64,000 bases of DNA from an uncultured Alphaproteobacteria bacterium. GTDB lineage: Bacteria; Pseudomonadota; Alphaproteobacteria; SP197. How positions within the stretch are numbered: the first letter of the stretch is position 1; the number at the start of each line of letters is the position of its first letter. The notes under the pieces are model-generated. The model searched no databases. It saw only the letters and a program-made list of their open reading frames with translations, and was not told the DNA's origin. Shown here piece after piece: positions 29,445 to 38,805 of this stretch. Location: contig CALSLK010000012.1 in NCBI GenBank assembly GCA_943787175.1, positions 36,387 through 100,386 of the forward strand. The letters are read 5' to 3'. Both the position numbers and the translations under genes were made by a program.

Positions 29445-30304
29445 GACGACTTCATATGTTGTCTGAGGAAGGGCGAAGAGACGCCCAGGATCAGCAGGAT
29501 GATCGCCAGCAGAATGAACGAAAGCGCCCCACCCAATGGCCAGTTCGAAACCACGGTGAACTGCTCCTCGATCACGGTTCCGATCATCGCACCCTGTGTG
29601 CCACCCAACAGCTTGGGTTCAAAAAACGAACCGATCACCGGAACGAAGATGAGTACGGTGCCCGCAGCCAGCCCCGGAATGGAGAGCGGCAGGATGATGC
29701 GCCAGAAAATGGTGTGGGCGCGTGCGCCCATACTGCGGGCCGCTTCGATCAGCGAATCATCAATTGCCTGAAGCGACAGATAACAGGTGAGGATCATGTA
29801 AGGCAGGTAGGAATGGGTCAGGCCGATGATGATGGCCGCGTAGGAGTCTGTCAGATCAATCGGCGGAACCCCTGGCAGCACCAGATGAACGGCGCGGTCC
29901 AGGAAACCATCGGGCCGCAACACGATGGTCCAGGAGAAGATACGCACCAGCGCATTCGACCAGAACGGCAAGACGACCAGCAGGAACAGCGCCTCGCGCC
30001 AGCGCCCCTTAATCCGTTTGGCCAGGATATAGGCCGCGGGGAAACCGATGATCAGACACAGGGCCGTGGTGTGAAACCCCATCTCCAGCGAACGCCAGGT
30101 CAGCGCCTGAAGATAATCCTTCGTGAAGAAGGCGTCGTAGTGTTTGAGTGTGAATTCGGACGTGTGCTTGCCGAACGGCCCCTTCATCTGAAAGCTGAAA
30201 TAGAGCATGGCCGAAAGCGGCAGGAAGATCGTGACCGTGAGCCAAAGATAGGCCGGTCCCGTCAGTCCTGTAATCGCCCAGCGCCGTCTGGTTTCAACAC
30301 GCAT
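29441..30304 (-). CDS. potB: ABC transporter permease, PotB type
   Basis: A 287-residue permease with a long first periplasmic loop and the EAA-like docking motif (EAARSMGARAHTIFWRIILP). TNAIL-equivalent regions are normal. It opens the membrane part of the operon, 76 bp after the binding-protein gene, from which it is separated by a strong hairpin. Its specificity is expected to match the binding protein. Confidence 0.9.
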   Translation of the reverse strand: MRVETRRRWAITGLTGPAYLWLTVTIFLPLSAMLYFSFQMKGPFGKHTSEFTLKHYDAFFTKDYLQALTWRSLEMGFHTTALCLIIGFPAAYILAKRIKGRWREALFLLVVLPFWSNALVRIFSWTIVLRPDGFLDRAVHLVLPGVPPIDLTDSYAAIIIGLTHSYLPYMILTCYLSLQAIDDSLIEAARSMGARAHTIFWRIILPLSIPGLAAGTVLIFVPVIGSFFEPKLLGGTQGAMIGTVIEEQFTVVSNWPLGGALSFILLAIILLILGVSSPFLRQHMKSS

Positions 30305-30328
30305 CTATGGCAAGGCCCCGATACGAAA

Positions 30329-30361
30329 CGGGCCTCTCTCTCACATGGAGGGAGAGGCCCG
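30329..30361 (-). terminator. Strong hairpin between binding-protein and permease genes
   Basis: Inverted repeat with arms CGGGCCTCTC (30329-30338) and GAGAGGCCCG (30352-30361). The pairing continues inward to a short loop. On the minus strand it is followed by TTTCG only. The position after the binding-protein gene fits a partial terminator or 3' stabiliser that keeps binding-protein mRNA in excess over permease mRNA, as is common in ABC operons. Confidence 0.65.
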
Positions 30362-30380
30362 GTCCGGTTAACGTTCCCAA

Positions 30381-31436
30381 TTACTCGGCGAAGTACACCT
30401 TGGTCTCGGTCCAGATCTCCAGGAACGTCTCACGCTGCTCGTCGCTGAGCGGCGCCATGAACTGGAGGTTGGCCGTGGCTTCGGGATCGCCCATCACCGC
30501 ACGGTTGAAGGCATCTTCGGGAAGCTGGTTCATAGCCGCCGTGCTGGCTGAAGCAGGCGCGCCGACTTCCGTATCCCAGCGCACATAGTGTTCCGGGCTC
30601 ACCATGTAGTCGATGAACATCGCTGCACCCTCAGGATTGGGGGCATCGGTAGCGATGGAAAGACCATCAAGCCAGGCAATGGCGCCTTCCTTGGGGATCA
30701 TGAAACCAACCGGCATATCGAAAGCCGTGGCACTGCGCAGGGCAGAGCCGGACCAATAGGTCGAGACATCAAAGCTGTCGGCCGTGAACTCCTTGTTCCA
30801 TTCGTCTTCAGACGCCCAATAGGTGCGGACCTGAGGCTTCAGGGCACGCAACTTCTCGCGGATGGCATCGAGATCATGGGGGTTGTTCATATCCTGACCG
30901 GTGGCCAGCGCCGCAAATGCGACATTCTCAACTGAGTCATCACGCAGACCGACGCGGCCGGCGTAAGCAGGATCCCAGAGGATTTCGATGGTGTTGCCGG
31001 GCTCCACCTCGGTCGTGTCATAGGCGATGGAGGTCAAACCCCATGTCCAGGCCACGCCATAGATCTCACCGTCATAGGAAAGATCGGCCGCATCACGCAG
31101 GCCAGGAGCCAGATCATCGAAATTCGTGATGGTCGAGGGGTCAATCGCCACGATCAGGCCTTCTTCAGCCGCCTGGCCGGTGAAGGCGCTGTTGATCAGC
31201 ACAACGTCATAGGCGCCGGGGCTGGTACGCAGCTTGGTGAGCATTTCCTGCTCGGAATTGAAATAATCGTGCACGACCGTGTAGCCCGTCGCAGCTTCAA
31301 AATCGGCCACTGCCCAGGCTTCATCGGTACCGTAACCCTGCCAGTTCAGCACTCTCACCTCGCCATCGGCAGCAGCCTGCCCGGCGGTCAGAACCAGAGC
31401 CAAGGCGGCTGTGGTCAGCAATCCTGTCTTGCGCAT
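30381..31436 (-). CDS. potD: Periplasmic substrate-binding protein, PotD-like
   Basis: 351 residues with a signal peptide (1-23, cut after AAA). The mature protein opens with VRVLNWQGYG, the usual PotD-family start, and has DVVLINS, YGVAWTWGLTSIAYD and the GAIAWLDGLSI segment found in polyamine binders. Acidic residues that bind polyamine amines cannot be assigned by eye. Start ATG 31436 has GGGAG 8 bases upstream and places the signal peptide correctly; the open frame extends to 31601. It is divergent from the creatininase-family gene. Confidence 0.88.
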   Translation of the reverse strand: MRKTGLLTTAALALVLTAGQAAADGEVRVLNWQGYGTDEAWAVADFEAATGYTVVHDYFNSEQEMLTKLRTSPGAYDVVLINSAFTGQAAEEGLIVAIDPSTITNFDDLAPGLRDAADLSYDGEIYGVAWTWGLTSIAYDTTEVEPGNTIEILWDPAYAGRVGLRDDSVENVAFAALATGQDMNNPHDLDAIREKLRALKPQVRTYWASEDEWNKEFTADSFDVSTYWSGSALRSATAFDMPVGFMIPKEGAIAWLDGLSIATDAPNPEGAAMFIDYMVSPEHYVRWDTEVGAPASASTAAMNQLPEDAFNRAVMGDPEATANLQFMAPLSDEQRETFLEIWTETKVYFAE

Positions 31437-31594
31437 GAATTTATCTCCCGGTTTGTCGAATTCCGGGTGGCGTTTGGCGGCTCCCCCGGTTGCCACAACG
31501 CTTACATGTGTCCCTGAGCGAGTCAACGCGACAGACCGGTTTCGCCGGGCAAGCAGGCGCATTACGATCCCCTCCACCAAAGGGGAGAAGAACC

Positions 31595-32380
31595 ATGACA
31601 AACCAGTTGGCCGAACTGAGCTGGTCAGCGCTGGAAGAACGCATTGCCGGTGGCGCAGTTATTCTGCTTCCGGTAGGCGCCAACGAGAGCCACGGACCGC
31701 ACCTGCCGTTGGGTACCGATCGCATCTGCGCCTGCGGATTTGCCGCTGAAATCGCCAACCGGATCGATGCCGTCGTCGCGCCGGAGATCCCCTGGGGGTT
31801 CCGCTCCCAGATCAAAACCGGCGGTGGCAGCCACTGGGTTGGCAATATCGGGCTGGATGCCGAAGTGCTGGTTGGGCTGGTACGCGCAACCATCCGCGAA
31901 CTTGCGATCAAGGGCATGACCCGCATTGCCATCGTCAACGGTCATTACGAAAACGTCTGGTTCATCACCGAAGGCTGCGAACTGGCCGTGCGCGACCTCG
32001 ACGCCCAGCCCGGCGGCGATCTCGTCATCCAGACCGCGTCGTGGTGGGACATGGTGAGCGATGATGATCTGGCCGCCATTTTCCCGAACCCGCCCGCCAG
32101 CATCGAATACGAACACGGCGCCTTGCTGGAAACCTCGATCATGATGTCCATGCGCCCGGATCTGGTCGCCACCGACAAGTTCCCCCAGCACGGCTTCAAG
32201 GTTTTTCCGCCTTATGACGTCTTTCCCCAGGACCCGGCACGCGCAAACGAAACCGGTTCACTAGCCACCTCCAACGGTGCCAATGCGGAAGCCGGTGCCG
32301 AATTGGTGCGACTGATCGCCGACCGCATGGCCGACCACATCCGCACCGAGCTCAAGGCCGGACCCGTCCATGGCGCTTGA
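31595..32380 (+). CDS. Creatininase-family amidohydrolase
   Basis: 261 residues. The creatininase metal motif E31-x-H33 with GPHLPLGTD (Asp42) is present, and a second region NGHYEN follows near residue 116. Members include creatininase and MftE-like peptidases acting on cyclic or amide bonds with two metals. The ribosome-binding site GGGGAG precedes ATG 31595. The 3' end overlaps the SDR gene by 11 bases, so the two act together. The substrate is unknown. Confidence 0.9.
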   Translation: MTNQLAELSWSALEERIAGGAVILLPVGANESHGPHLPLGTDRICACGFAAEIANRIDAVVAPEIPWGFRSQIKTGGGSHWVGNIGLDAEVLVGLVRATIRELAIKGMTRIAIVNGHYENVWFITEGCELAVRDLDAQPGGDLVIQTASWWDMVSDDDLAAIFPNPPASIEYEHGALLETSIMMSMRPDLVATDKFPQHGFKVFPPYDVFPQDPARANETGSLATSNGANAEAGAELVRLIADRMADHIRTELKAGPVHGA

Positions 32381-33098
32381 AGGACTTCATATCATCGTCA
32401 CCGGCGCCGCGCAGGGTATCGGTGAACGCACGGCACGCACGTTGGCGCAGAAGGGCTGTAGCCTCTACCTAACCGACATCCAGGATGGAAAGGTCGCCGG
32501 GGTTGCTACAGAACTGGCTGCGCAACATGGCCCCGTCGATATCGGCCAGCCCGACAGCGCTGATGCCATGGTGGCTGACGCCATCGAGAAACTCGGCCAC
32601 ATCGACGCACTCGTGAACATCGCCGGCATCGACGGACCAGACGATGATGCGCTGGAGGAAACCGAGGAACACTGGCGCCGCATCATCGACATCGATCTCT
32701 CAGGCCCCTGGTGGGTCACCCGCGCCATGTTGCCCCACATGATCGAGCGCGGCAGCGGGCGCGTCGTCATCACCAGCAGCATCGCCGGGACGATGGGGTT
32801 CGAGGAGTTCTCGCCCAGCTACCACGCCGCCAAGGCAGGCCTGATCGGCTTGACAAAAGGCCTTTCCGCCCGTTTTGAGAAAGACGGCATTCTGATCAAC
32901 GCGATTGTGCCGGGCTATATCGGCACCACGGGCAATCCCATGCCGCAATCAGAGATCGACGCCTACAACGCCGACCACGCCCTAGGCACCGGCGGCGCCC
33001 AACCAGTTGCCGACGCCGTATGTTACCTGCTCGATGACAGCGGACGCTGGATCAGCGGCACAGCGATGAACGTAACCGGCGGATTGTGGCGGCGGTGA
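32370..33098 (+). CDS. Short-chain dehydrogenase/reductase
   Basis: A 242-residue classical SDR: cofactor motif TGAAQGIG at residues 11-18, INIAG-type VNIAGIDG, catalytic Ser in ITSSIAG, and Tyr-x3-Lys in SYHAAKAG. The acidic Asp after beta-2 (LTDIQD) suggests NAD. It is translationally coupled to the creatininase-family gene by an 11-base overlap and is convergent with the flavoprotein gene, whose stop lies 7 bp away. Confidence 0.92.
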   Translation: MALEGLHIIVTGAAQGIGERTARTLAQKGCSLYLTDIQDGKVAGVATELAAQHGPVDIGQPDSADAMVADAIEKLGHIDALVNIAGIDGPDDDALEETEEHWRRIIDIDLSGPWWVTRAMLPHMIERGSGRVVITSSIAGTMGFEEFSPSYHAAKAGLIGLTKGLSARFEKDGILINAIVPGYIGTTGNPMPQSEIDAYNADHALGTGGAQPVADAVCYLLDDSGRWISGTAMNVTGGLWRR

Positions 33099-33105
33099 CG
33101 CCGCC

Positions 33106-35157
33106 CTACATCACATGCACCAGCCGCAGGGCGTCGTAGATCGAGGCGTGGATGTTGCGGCTTTCGACAGCGTCGCCCAGGCGGAAGAGCTGGAAGGCGC
33201 CGTCAGGATTGGTGCGAATGTCTTGGGGCCGGTTCTCGATCAGTGCGTCGTAATCGACCTCACCGCGGTTCAACGATTCTTCCTTCAGCTCAAAATAGAG
33301 TTCGTCCATGGGCAGGGTGGCGTGTTCGACGACAACCTGATCGACCAGACGCGTGTCAAAGGCGGTTTCGGTGAAGTCGCTGAACAGCGTCACCCGCAGC
33401 TTGTTGCCTTCGCGTTTGATGCCGCTGACCCGGCTGAGAATCGTGATCTTCACGCCATGGTTCTGGAAGAACTCCGCATAAGGCGCATGGGTCAGTGCGC
33501 CAAGCTCGGGCGCAAAGGTGCGTTCGGGTGAGATGATCTCCACCTTCGAACCCTTGTCGGCGGCCAGATAGGCCGCCTGCATACCGGCCTGATGACCGTT
33601 GTCGTCAAACACCAGAACGTCTTCGGCCGGAGCGACGTCGCCTGAAAGGATCTCCCAGGAACTCACCGCCAGGTCAGCACCCTCCTCCACGATCTCCTTG
33701 TTGGGCAGGCCTCCGGTGCAGACCAGCACGATATCGGGGTCAAGCGCCCTCACGTCGTCAGCCTCGGCATAGGTGTTGAACCGAACTTCAATGCCCAGAT
33801 TCTCCAGCCTGGTCAGACGCCAGTCGACAATGCCGATGATATCCTTGCGGTTGGGCGTGCGTGCCGCCAGCCTGATCTGGCCACCGGCCTGATCGGATGC
33901 TTCCAGCACCGTCACCTTGTGGCCACGCTCGCCTGCGACCCGTGCAGCCTCAAGGCCAGTTGGTCCTGCCCCCACAATCACGATGTGGCGTTCGCTGCCC
34001 GGTGCGGCAGTCACGATTTGCGGCATGGTTGCCTCGCGGCCGGTCGACGGGTTGTGGACGCACAGGGCGCCGGTGCCCGCATAGACGCTCTCCAGGCAAT
34101 AGGTCGCGCCGACACAGGGGCGGATTTCCTCCTCCCTGCCCTCGCTGACCTTCTGGACGATGTGGGGATCGGCGATATGGGCACGCGTCATGCCCACCAT
34201 GTCGAGCTTGCCCTCGGCGATCGCATGGCGCGCTGTGGCAATGTCGGCAATCTTGTTGGCGTGGAACACCGGGAACTTCGTCTCGGCGCGCACTTCTCCG
34301 GCAAAATCGAGATGCGGCGAAGCGGCCATGCCCGAAACCGGAATGATGTCGGTCAGCGCACGATCATGGTCGATATGGCCTTTGATGACGTTCAGGAAGT
34401 CGACCTTGTCCGTGGCAATGAAACGCCGGGCAATTTCCACACCCTCCTCACGCCCGAAGCCCTTCTGCCAGGCTTCGTCACAGGACATGCGGATGCCCAC
34501 GATGAAGTCAGGGCCAACGTTCTCGCGCACGGAATCAAGCACACGCAGTGCAAACCGCATGCGGTTCTCCAGGCTGCCGCCGTAGTTATCGGTGCGTTTG
34601 TTGGTTGCCGGGGACCAGAACTGGTCCATCAGATGGCCATAAGCCTCGAACTCGATGCCATCCATGCCCGCTTCTTTCATGCGGGCAGCAGCGGTGCCGT
34701 AGTCGCGGACAACACGCTCGATGTCCCAGTCTTCCATCTCCTTGGGGAACGCGCGGTGGGCGGGCTCACGCACCATGGAAGGGGCCAGAACAGGCAGCCA
34801 GTGTTCCTTGTTCCAGTTGGTGCGACGGCCCAGATGGGTGAGCTGGATCATCACCGCCGTGCCTTCGTCATGACACAGGTCGGTGAGGCGTTTGAGGCCC
34901 GGTATGACCTCGTCCTTCCAGGCCTGCATGTTCATGAACGCCTGGGCAGAATCCTTGGCGACCACGGTGGAGCCCGCGATCATCGTCATGGCGATGCCGC
35001 CTTTGGCCTTTTCGGCGTGGTAGCGGATGTAACGATCGCCGGCCAGACCATCCTCGGTGTAGCCGGGCTCATGGGCCGTCGACATGATCCGGTTCTTCAG
35101 CCTCAGATGTTTCAGCTGATAGGGCTGGAGAAGCGGATCGCGGGCTGGATCGTACAT
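33106..35157 (-). CDS. TMADH-like FMN/FAD oxidoreductase (old yellow enzyme fusion)
   Basis: 683 residues. The N-terminal FMN TIM barrel (about 5-340) has STAHEPGY, HLGRR and RTDNYGGSLENR. An iron-sulfur linker follows, then an FAD/NAD domain opening with IVIVGAGPTGLEAA at about residue 392. This is the layout of trimethylamine dehydrogenase, dimethylglycine demethylase (DgcA) and N-methylproline demethylases. The cluster region has Cys348, Cys354 and Cys366, but the usual second Cys is Ala351. I chose start ATG 35157 because GGGAAA lies upstream. An N-demethylase of a secondary or tertiary amine is the likeliest role. Confidence 0.85.
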   Translation of the reverse strand: MYDPARDPLLQPYQLKHLRLKNRIMSTAHEPGYTEDGLAGDRYIRYHAEKAKGGIAMTMIAGSTVVAKDSAQAFMNMQAWKDEVIPGLKRLTDLCHDEGTAVMIQLTHLGRRTNWNKEHWLPVLAPSMVREPAHRAFPKEMEDWDIERVVRDYGTAAARMKEAGMDGIEFEAYGHLMDQFWSPATNKRTDNYGGSLENRMRFALRVLDSVRENVGPDFIVGIRMSCDEAWQKGFGREEGVEIARRFIATDKVDFLNVIKGHIDHDRALTDIIPVSGMAASPHLDFAGEVRAETKFPVFHANKIADIATARHAIAEGKLDMVGMTRAHIADPHIVQKVSEGREEEIRPCVGATYCLESVYAGTGALCVHNPSTGREATMPQIVTAAPGSERHIVIVGAGPTGLEAARVAGERGHKVTVLEASDQAGGQIRLAARTPNRKDIIGIVDWRLTRLENLGIEVRFNTYAEADDVRALDPDIVLVCTGGLPNKEIVEEGADLAVSSWEILSGDVAPAEDVLVFDDNGHQAGMQAAYLAADKGSKVEIISPERTFAPELGALTHAPYAEFFQNHGVKITILSRVSGIKREGNKLRVTLFSDFTETAFDTRLVDQVVVEHATLPMDELYFELKEESLNRGEVDYDALIENRPQDIRTNPDGAFQLFRLGDAVESRNIHASIYDALRLVHVM

Positions 35158-35291
35158 GGCAAATTTCCCGAATTGCGTTGGCAGCAGGCTTGCCCGACAG
35201 GCCGGTGATTGCAAGGCGGAGCTGTGATGAGACGACACAGGATGTTGGCGTTATGGTTCCATGTCTGTCGCACCAACAACGGAGCCGTATG

Positions 35292-35663
35292 ATGGATCTT
35301 GGGAACTTTTCAGTCAGTCTTGCGGTCAAGGACCTCAAGGCATCCGAAGCCTTTTACAGTCACCTGGGGTTTGCAGCGGCCGGCGGTGACCGGGATCAGG
35401 GATGGCTGATCATGAAAAACGAAAGCAGTGCCATCGGCCTGTTTCAGGACATGTTCGAGAAGAACATGCTGACCTTCAACCCAGGCTGGGACAGCAACGG
35501 ACGACCAAGCGGCACTTTTACGGACGTGCGCGACATCCAGAGGGCACTCAAAGCCTCCGGCATAATGCCATCCAGCGAGGCAGACGAGACCACAACCGGC
35601 CCCGCCAGTTGTGTCGTGGTTGATCCCGATGGCAACCCGATCCTGATCGACCAGCATGTTTGA
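35292..35663 (+). CDS. VOC-family (glyoxalase/bleomycin-resistance-like) protein
   Basis: A 123-residue single VOC module with the usual N-terminal strand FSVSLAVKDLKASEAFYSHL and C-terminal DPDGNPILIDQ. It may bind a metal with residues from both halves of a dimer. GGAG lies 7 bases before ATG 35292 (a tandem ATG at 35289 is less well spaced). It is divergent from the TMADH-like gene. The function is unknown. Confidence 0.82.
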   Translation: MDLGNFSVSLAVKDLKASEAFYSHLGFAAAGGDRDQGWLIMKNESSAIGLFQDMFEKNMLTFNPGWDSNGRPSGTFTDVRDIQRALKASGIMPSSEADETTTGPASCVVVDPDGNPILIDQHV

Positions 35664-35711
35664 CAGCGGTGGGATAACTTGGCACGCCTTCGACAACGTA
35701 TGAGGCCCGGC

Positions 35712-37040
35712 ATGGCAGACGCCACAGACATTCAGATTCTTCCCAGCGACGACAACACCAATGGCTGGAGCCGCGTGTTGCCGCCCCGCACACCCAAAGC
35801 TGCCTTGCAGGGTGATGTGCGCGCCGACTGGGTCGTTCTGGGTGCGGGCTGGGCGGGCATGTCGGCGGCGCGCCGTCTGGCAGAAAACCGTCCCGAAGAC
35901 AGCATCATCCTGGTCGATGCCGGACAGGCCGGCGAAAACGCATCAGGTCGCAACAGCGGCTTTGCCATCGATCTGCCCCATAATGTCGGCAGCTCCATGG
36001 AGGAGCTAGAGGGCAGCCATCGTTTCATGGCGCTGGCGCGCGCTGCGGTCGATTATCTCGAAACCTCAGTCACGAAACACGACATCGCTTGCGACTGGAG
36101 CAAGCGCGGCAAGTACCACGCCTCACATTCGGCACGCGGCAAAGGCGAGGTGCTCGAACCTTTCGCCAAGGAACTCGAAGCGCTGGGCGAACCGTTCCGC
36201 TGGCTCGATGCCCATGAACTGGCTTCAGAAATCGGCACGCCCTACTACCATGCGGCGGTCTATACACCCGGCTGCATCCTGATGAATCCGGCAGCCCTGT
36301 GCCGCGGCCTTGCCGACAATCTGCCCGACAACGTCACACTCTATGAAAACACGCCCGTGACACGTTTGGAGCAGAGCAACGGCATCACGCTCACAACGCC
36401 ACAGGGCAGCATCTATGCACCGCGCATGATCCTGACGACCAATGCCTTTGCGGGACAGTTCGGATTCTTCGAGAACCACCTGATCCCCATTGCCGCCCAT
36501 GCCAGCCTGACCCGCCCCCTGACCCCAGACGAACGCGCCGCCATGGGTGGCCAGGACGATTGGGGCCTGACACCGGCCAACGCCATCGCAGGCGTCACAA
36601 TGCGGTTTACCCAGGACCACCGAATCCTGATCCGCCAGGGCTTCCAGTACAAACCGGGCTTTCGTGTTTCCGACGGGGAACGTGCAGCCGCCCGCGTCCA
36701 GCACACGGCCTGTTTCCACGAGCGTTTCCCCATGTTGCCGGATGTGACGTTCGATCACACCTGGACCGGCATCGTCTGCCTGTCGCGCAATGCCGCGCCG
36801 GGCTTCGGCAAGGTCGCGCCCAACATCTGGACCAGCGTCTGCCAGAACGCGGTGGGCGTCACCAAGGGCACGATCGGCGGCCTGCTCGCCGCCGACATGG
36901 CGTGTGAGCGCGACAACGAACTGATCGGCTACATGGAATCACTTGGCGAGCCCGACGTTTTGCCCCACAAGGCGCTCCTGAAACTGGGCGTGCCCGCACG
37001 CATCGCCTGGGATGTCTGGTCCAACCGCCACGAAAAGTAG
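35712..37040 (+). CDS. FAD-dependent oxidoreductase, DAO (amino-acid/sarcosine oxidase-like) type
   Basis: 442 residues. The FAD dinucleotide motif VLGAGWAGMSAARRLAE is about residues 38-54, followed by the flavin-binding ASGRNSGFAID segment typical of DAO-family amine oxidases such as the puuB/gamma-glutamylputrescine oxidoreductase group. The C-terminal half has FDHTWTGIVCLSRNAAPGFG. An amine or N-methyl amino acid is the expected substrate, which fits the adjoining TMADH-like gene. I chose start 35712 over the frame opening at 35679 by comparison with relatives. Confidence 0.87.
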   Translation: MADATDIQILPSDDNTNGWSRVLPPRTPKAALQGDVRADWVVLGAGWAGMSAARRLAENRPEDSIILVDAGQAGENASGRNSGFAIDLPHNVGSSMEELEGSHRFMALARAAVDYLETSVTKHDIACDWSKRGKYHASHSARGKGEVLEPFAKELEALGEPFRWLDAHELASEIGTPYYHAAVYTPGCILMNPAALCRGLADNLPDNVTLYENTPVTRLEQSNGITLTTPQGSIYAPRMILTTNAFAGQFGFFENHLIPIAAHASLTRPLTPDERAAMGGQDDWGLTPANAIAGVTMRFTQDHRILIRQGFQYKPGFRVSDGERAAARVQHTACFHERFPMLPDVTFDHTWTGIVCLSRNAAPGFGKVAPNIWTSVCQNAVGVTKGTIGGLLAADMACERDNELIGYMESLGEPDVLPHKALLKLGVPARIAWDVWSNRHEK

Positions 37041-37052
37041 GAATGCCACGCC

Positions 37053-37418
37053 ATGGCCCGTCATTACGACTGCGACAAATGCCCTGCCTATTGCTGTTCC
37101 TACGCCCGCATTATCGTGGAGGCCGACGATATCGAGCGTCTTGCCGACCACTTCGGCATCGGCGCAAAGGAAGCCAGCAAACAGTTCACCGTGAAGGGTG
37201 AGGAAAAGGGCGAGCGCATCCTGCGTCACCAGGAAGATGAGCATTTCACCACGATTTGCCAGTTCATCGACCCAAAGACCCGTGGCTGCACAATCTATGA
37301 AGCCCGCCCCGCCATCTGCCGTGAATTCCCCGGCAAGGGCCGCTGCGGCTATTACGATTTCCTGACCTTCGAACGAGACGCCCAGGAAGACCCAGACTGG
37401 GTCGCCACGACGGGTTAA
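37053..37418 (+). CDS. YkgJ-family cysteine cluster protein
   Basis: A 121-residue zinc/iron-chelating-domain protein. Early Cys7, Cys10, Cys14 and Cys15 (CDKCPAYCC) and the later C-x(n)-GCTIYEARPAICREFPG block are the family signature. It starts 12 bp after the amine-oxidase-like gene, so it is probably in the same transcript. The family's function is poorly known; metal binding is the only safe statement. Confidence 0.88.
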   Translation: MARHYDCDKCPAYCCSYARIIVEADDIERLADHFGIGAKEASKQFTVKGEEKGERILRHQEDEHFTTICQFIDPKTRGCTIYEARPAICREFPGKGRCGYYDFLTFERDAQEDPDWVATTG

Positions 37419-37458
37419 CGGCTAAGAACGTGTCGTCAGTGACGGCACATCACTTTAT

Positions 37459-38805
37459 CTATTGCAGACCGTTGATCAGGGTATCGGCCTGAGACCATTC
37501 GATACTTCCCTCGGGGAACAGATCACGCAGTGCGGTCCAGCGTTCGCGTGCCAACGCTGTGTCACCTTTCTGGGCTGCTGCAAGTCCGGTAAAGTAGAGC
37601 GCTTCGGGATTGCCGGGCAGGACCGCCAGAACACGATCCATGTCACCCGCGGCCCAGTCAGGCACTGCGGGCTCACCTTGCACAGCGCCAGCGACGGCGT
37701 TGGAAAGCCCGTTCAGCAAGCCGGCATCGCCCGATGCCAGGGTCAACGCATGATCATAGGCGTCGCGCGCCAGGCGCCATTCGCGAAGGATGCTGTAGGA
37801 TTGGGCCAGCCTTGCCCAACCTTCCAGATTGTCGGGTTCGTCCTGGAGACGCAGGGCAAGACCTTCGACCATGCCGCGGATCATCTCCATCTGCTCGTCG
37901 TCGGTCATCGCTGCCGCAGCTTCGATATCTTCCTGTGTTGGTCCGGCAGGAAGATCGTCATCTCCGGCGAGCGTTCCCATATCGCCCCCCATCGCTTGCG
38001 CATCGGCGATCAGGAGCCCCAATTGCTCGATCCAGGGTGCATCGGGTGCTGATTCAGCCAGCAGCTTTTGCCAGACGGTGAGTGCGCCCGAAAAATCCCC
38101 GTCCTGTGCCCGCGCGACCCCTTCATAATAACGTGCCACCGGTTCGGTCGGGTCGATCGTCAGCGCCCGGGAAAAGGCTACCCGCGCAGCGGGCGTCACC
38201 GTACCGCCCCGCGACAACGTAACGAATTCACCCAGGGCAGAGAGCGTGCTGACATTATTGGGGTCAAGCGCAACAGCCTCGGACATGGCGTTGGCGGCAT
38301 CACCATAGCGGTCGGCAAAGGCATAAGTGTTGGCAAGCAACACCCATCCTTCGAGATCGAAGGGTTCGTTGTTGACCCGCGCCTCGGCCCTGGTGATCAG
38401 CGGCTGAAGCTCGTTGTCGCCCTCCTGGGCGGGAACATCCATGCGTGCCAGCAGTGGCTGGTCCGGCAGGCCGGGCGCACCAAGGTCAGCGTAAAGACCC
38501 ACGGCAAGCGCAACGACAGCAATACAGATGGCGGGAACAAACCAGCGCCCCGATCCTGATGCAGTCCTGCCCGCCCGGGACCGATGCGCATCCTCGCGCA
38601 GCAACCGGCGCTCGATTTCACGCCGTGCCGCCCCTGCAGCTTCGGCATCGATCAGGCCCGACTTCTGATCGCGTTCGAGTTCATCAAGCTGGTCGCGATA
38701 GACCTCGATACCCGCACCTGCGCCCGACCCCGCGCGGTTGATCACGGGGTAAACCAGCAGGGCCACAGTCAGGATGGCCAGAAGGGCTAACACAAGGAAG
38801 GTCAT
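37459..38805 (-). CDS. ccmI: Cytochrome c biogenesis protein CcmI
   Basis: 448 residues: two N-terminal membrane helices (about 2-20 and 95-115) separated by a cytosolic leucine-rich loop (LDELERDQKSGLID), then a periplasmic TPR region. The YRDQLDELERD segment is CcmI-specific. CcmI presents apocytochrome to CcmF/CcmH. Its start overlaps the ccmH stop by 4 bases. Confidence 0.93.
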   Translation of the reverse strand: MTFLVLALLAILTVALLVYPVINRAGSGAGAGIEVYRDQLDELERDQKSGLIDAEAAGAARREIERRLLREDAHRSRAGRTASGSGRWFVPAICIAVVALAVGLYADLGAPGLPDQPLLARMDVPAQEGDNELQPLITRAEARVNNEPFDLEGWVLLANTYAFADRYGDAANAMSEAVALDPNNVSTLSALGEFVTLSRGGTVTPAARVAFSRALTIDPTEPVARYYEGVARAQDGDFSGALTVWQKLLAESAPDAPWIEQLGLLIADAQAMGGDMGTLAGDDDLPAGPTQEDIEAAAAMTDDEQMEMIRGMVEGLALRLQDEPDNLEGWARLAQSYSILREWRLARDAYDHALTLASGDAGLLNGLSNAVAGAVQGEPAVPDWAAGDMDRVLAVLPGNPEALYFTGLAAAQKGDTALARERWTALRDLFPEGSIEWSQADTLINGLQ

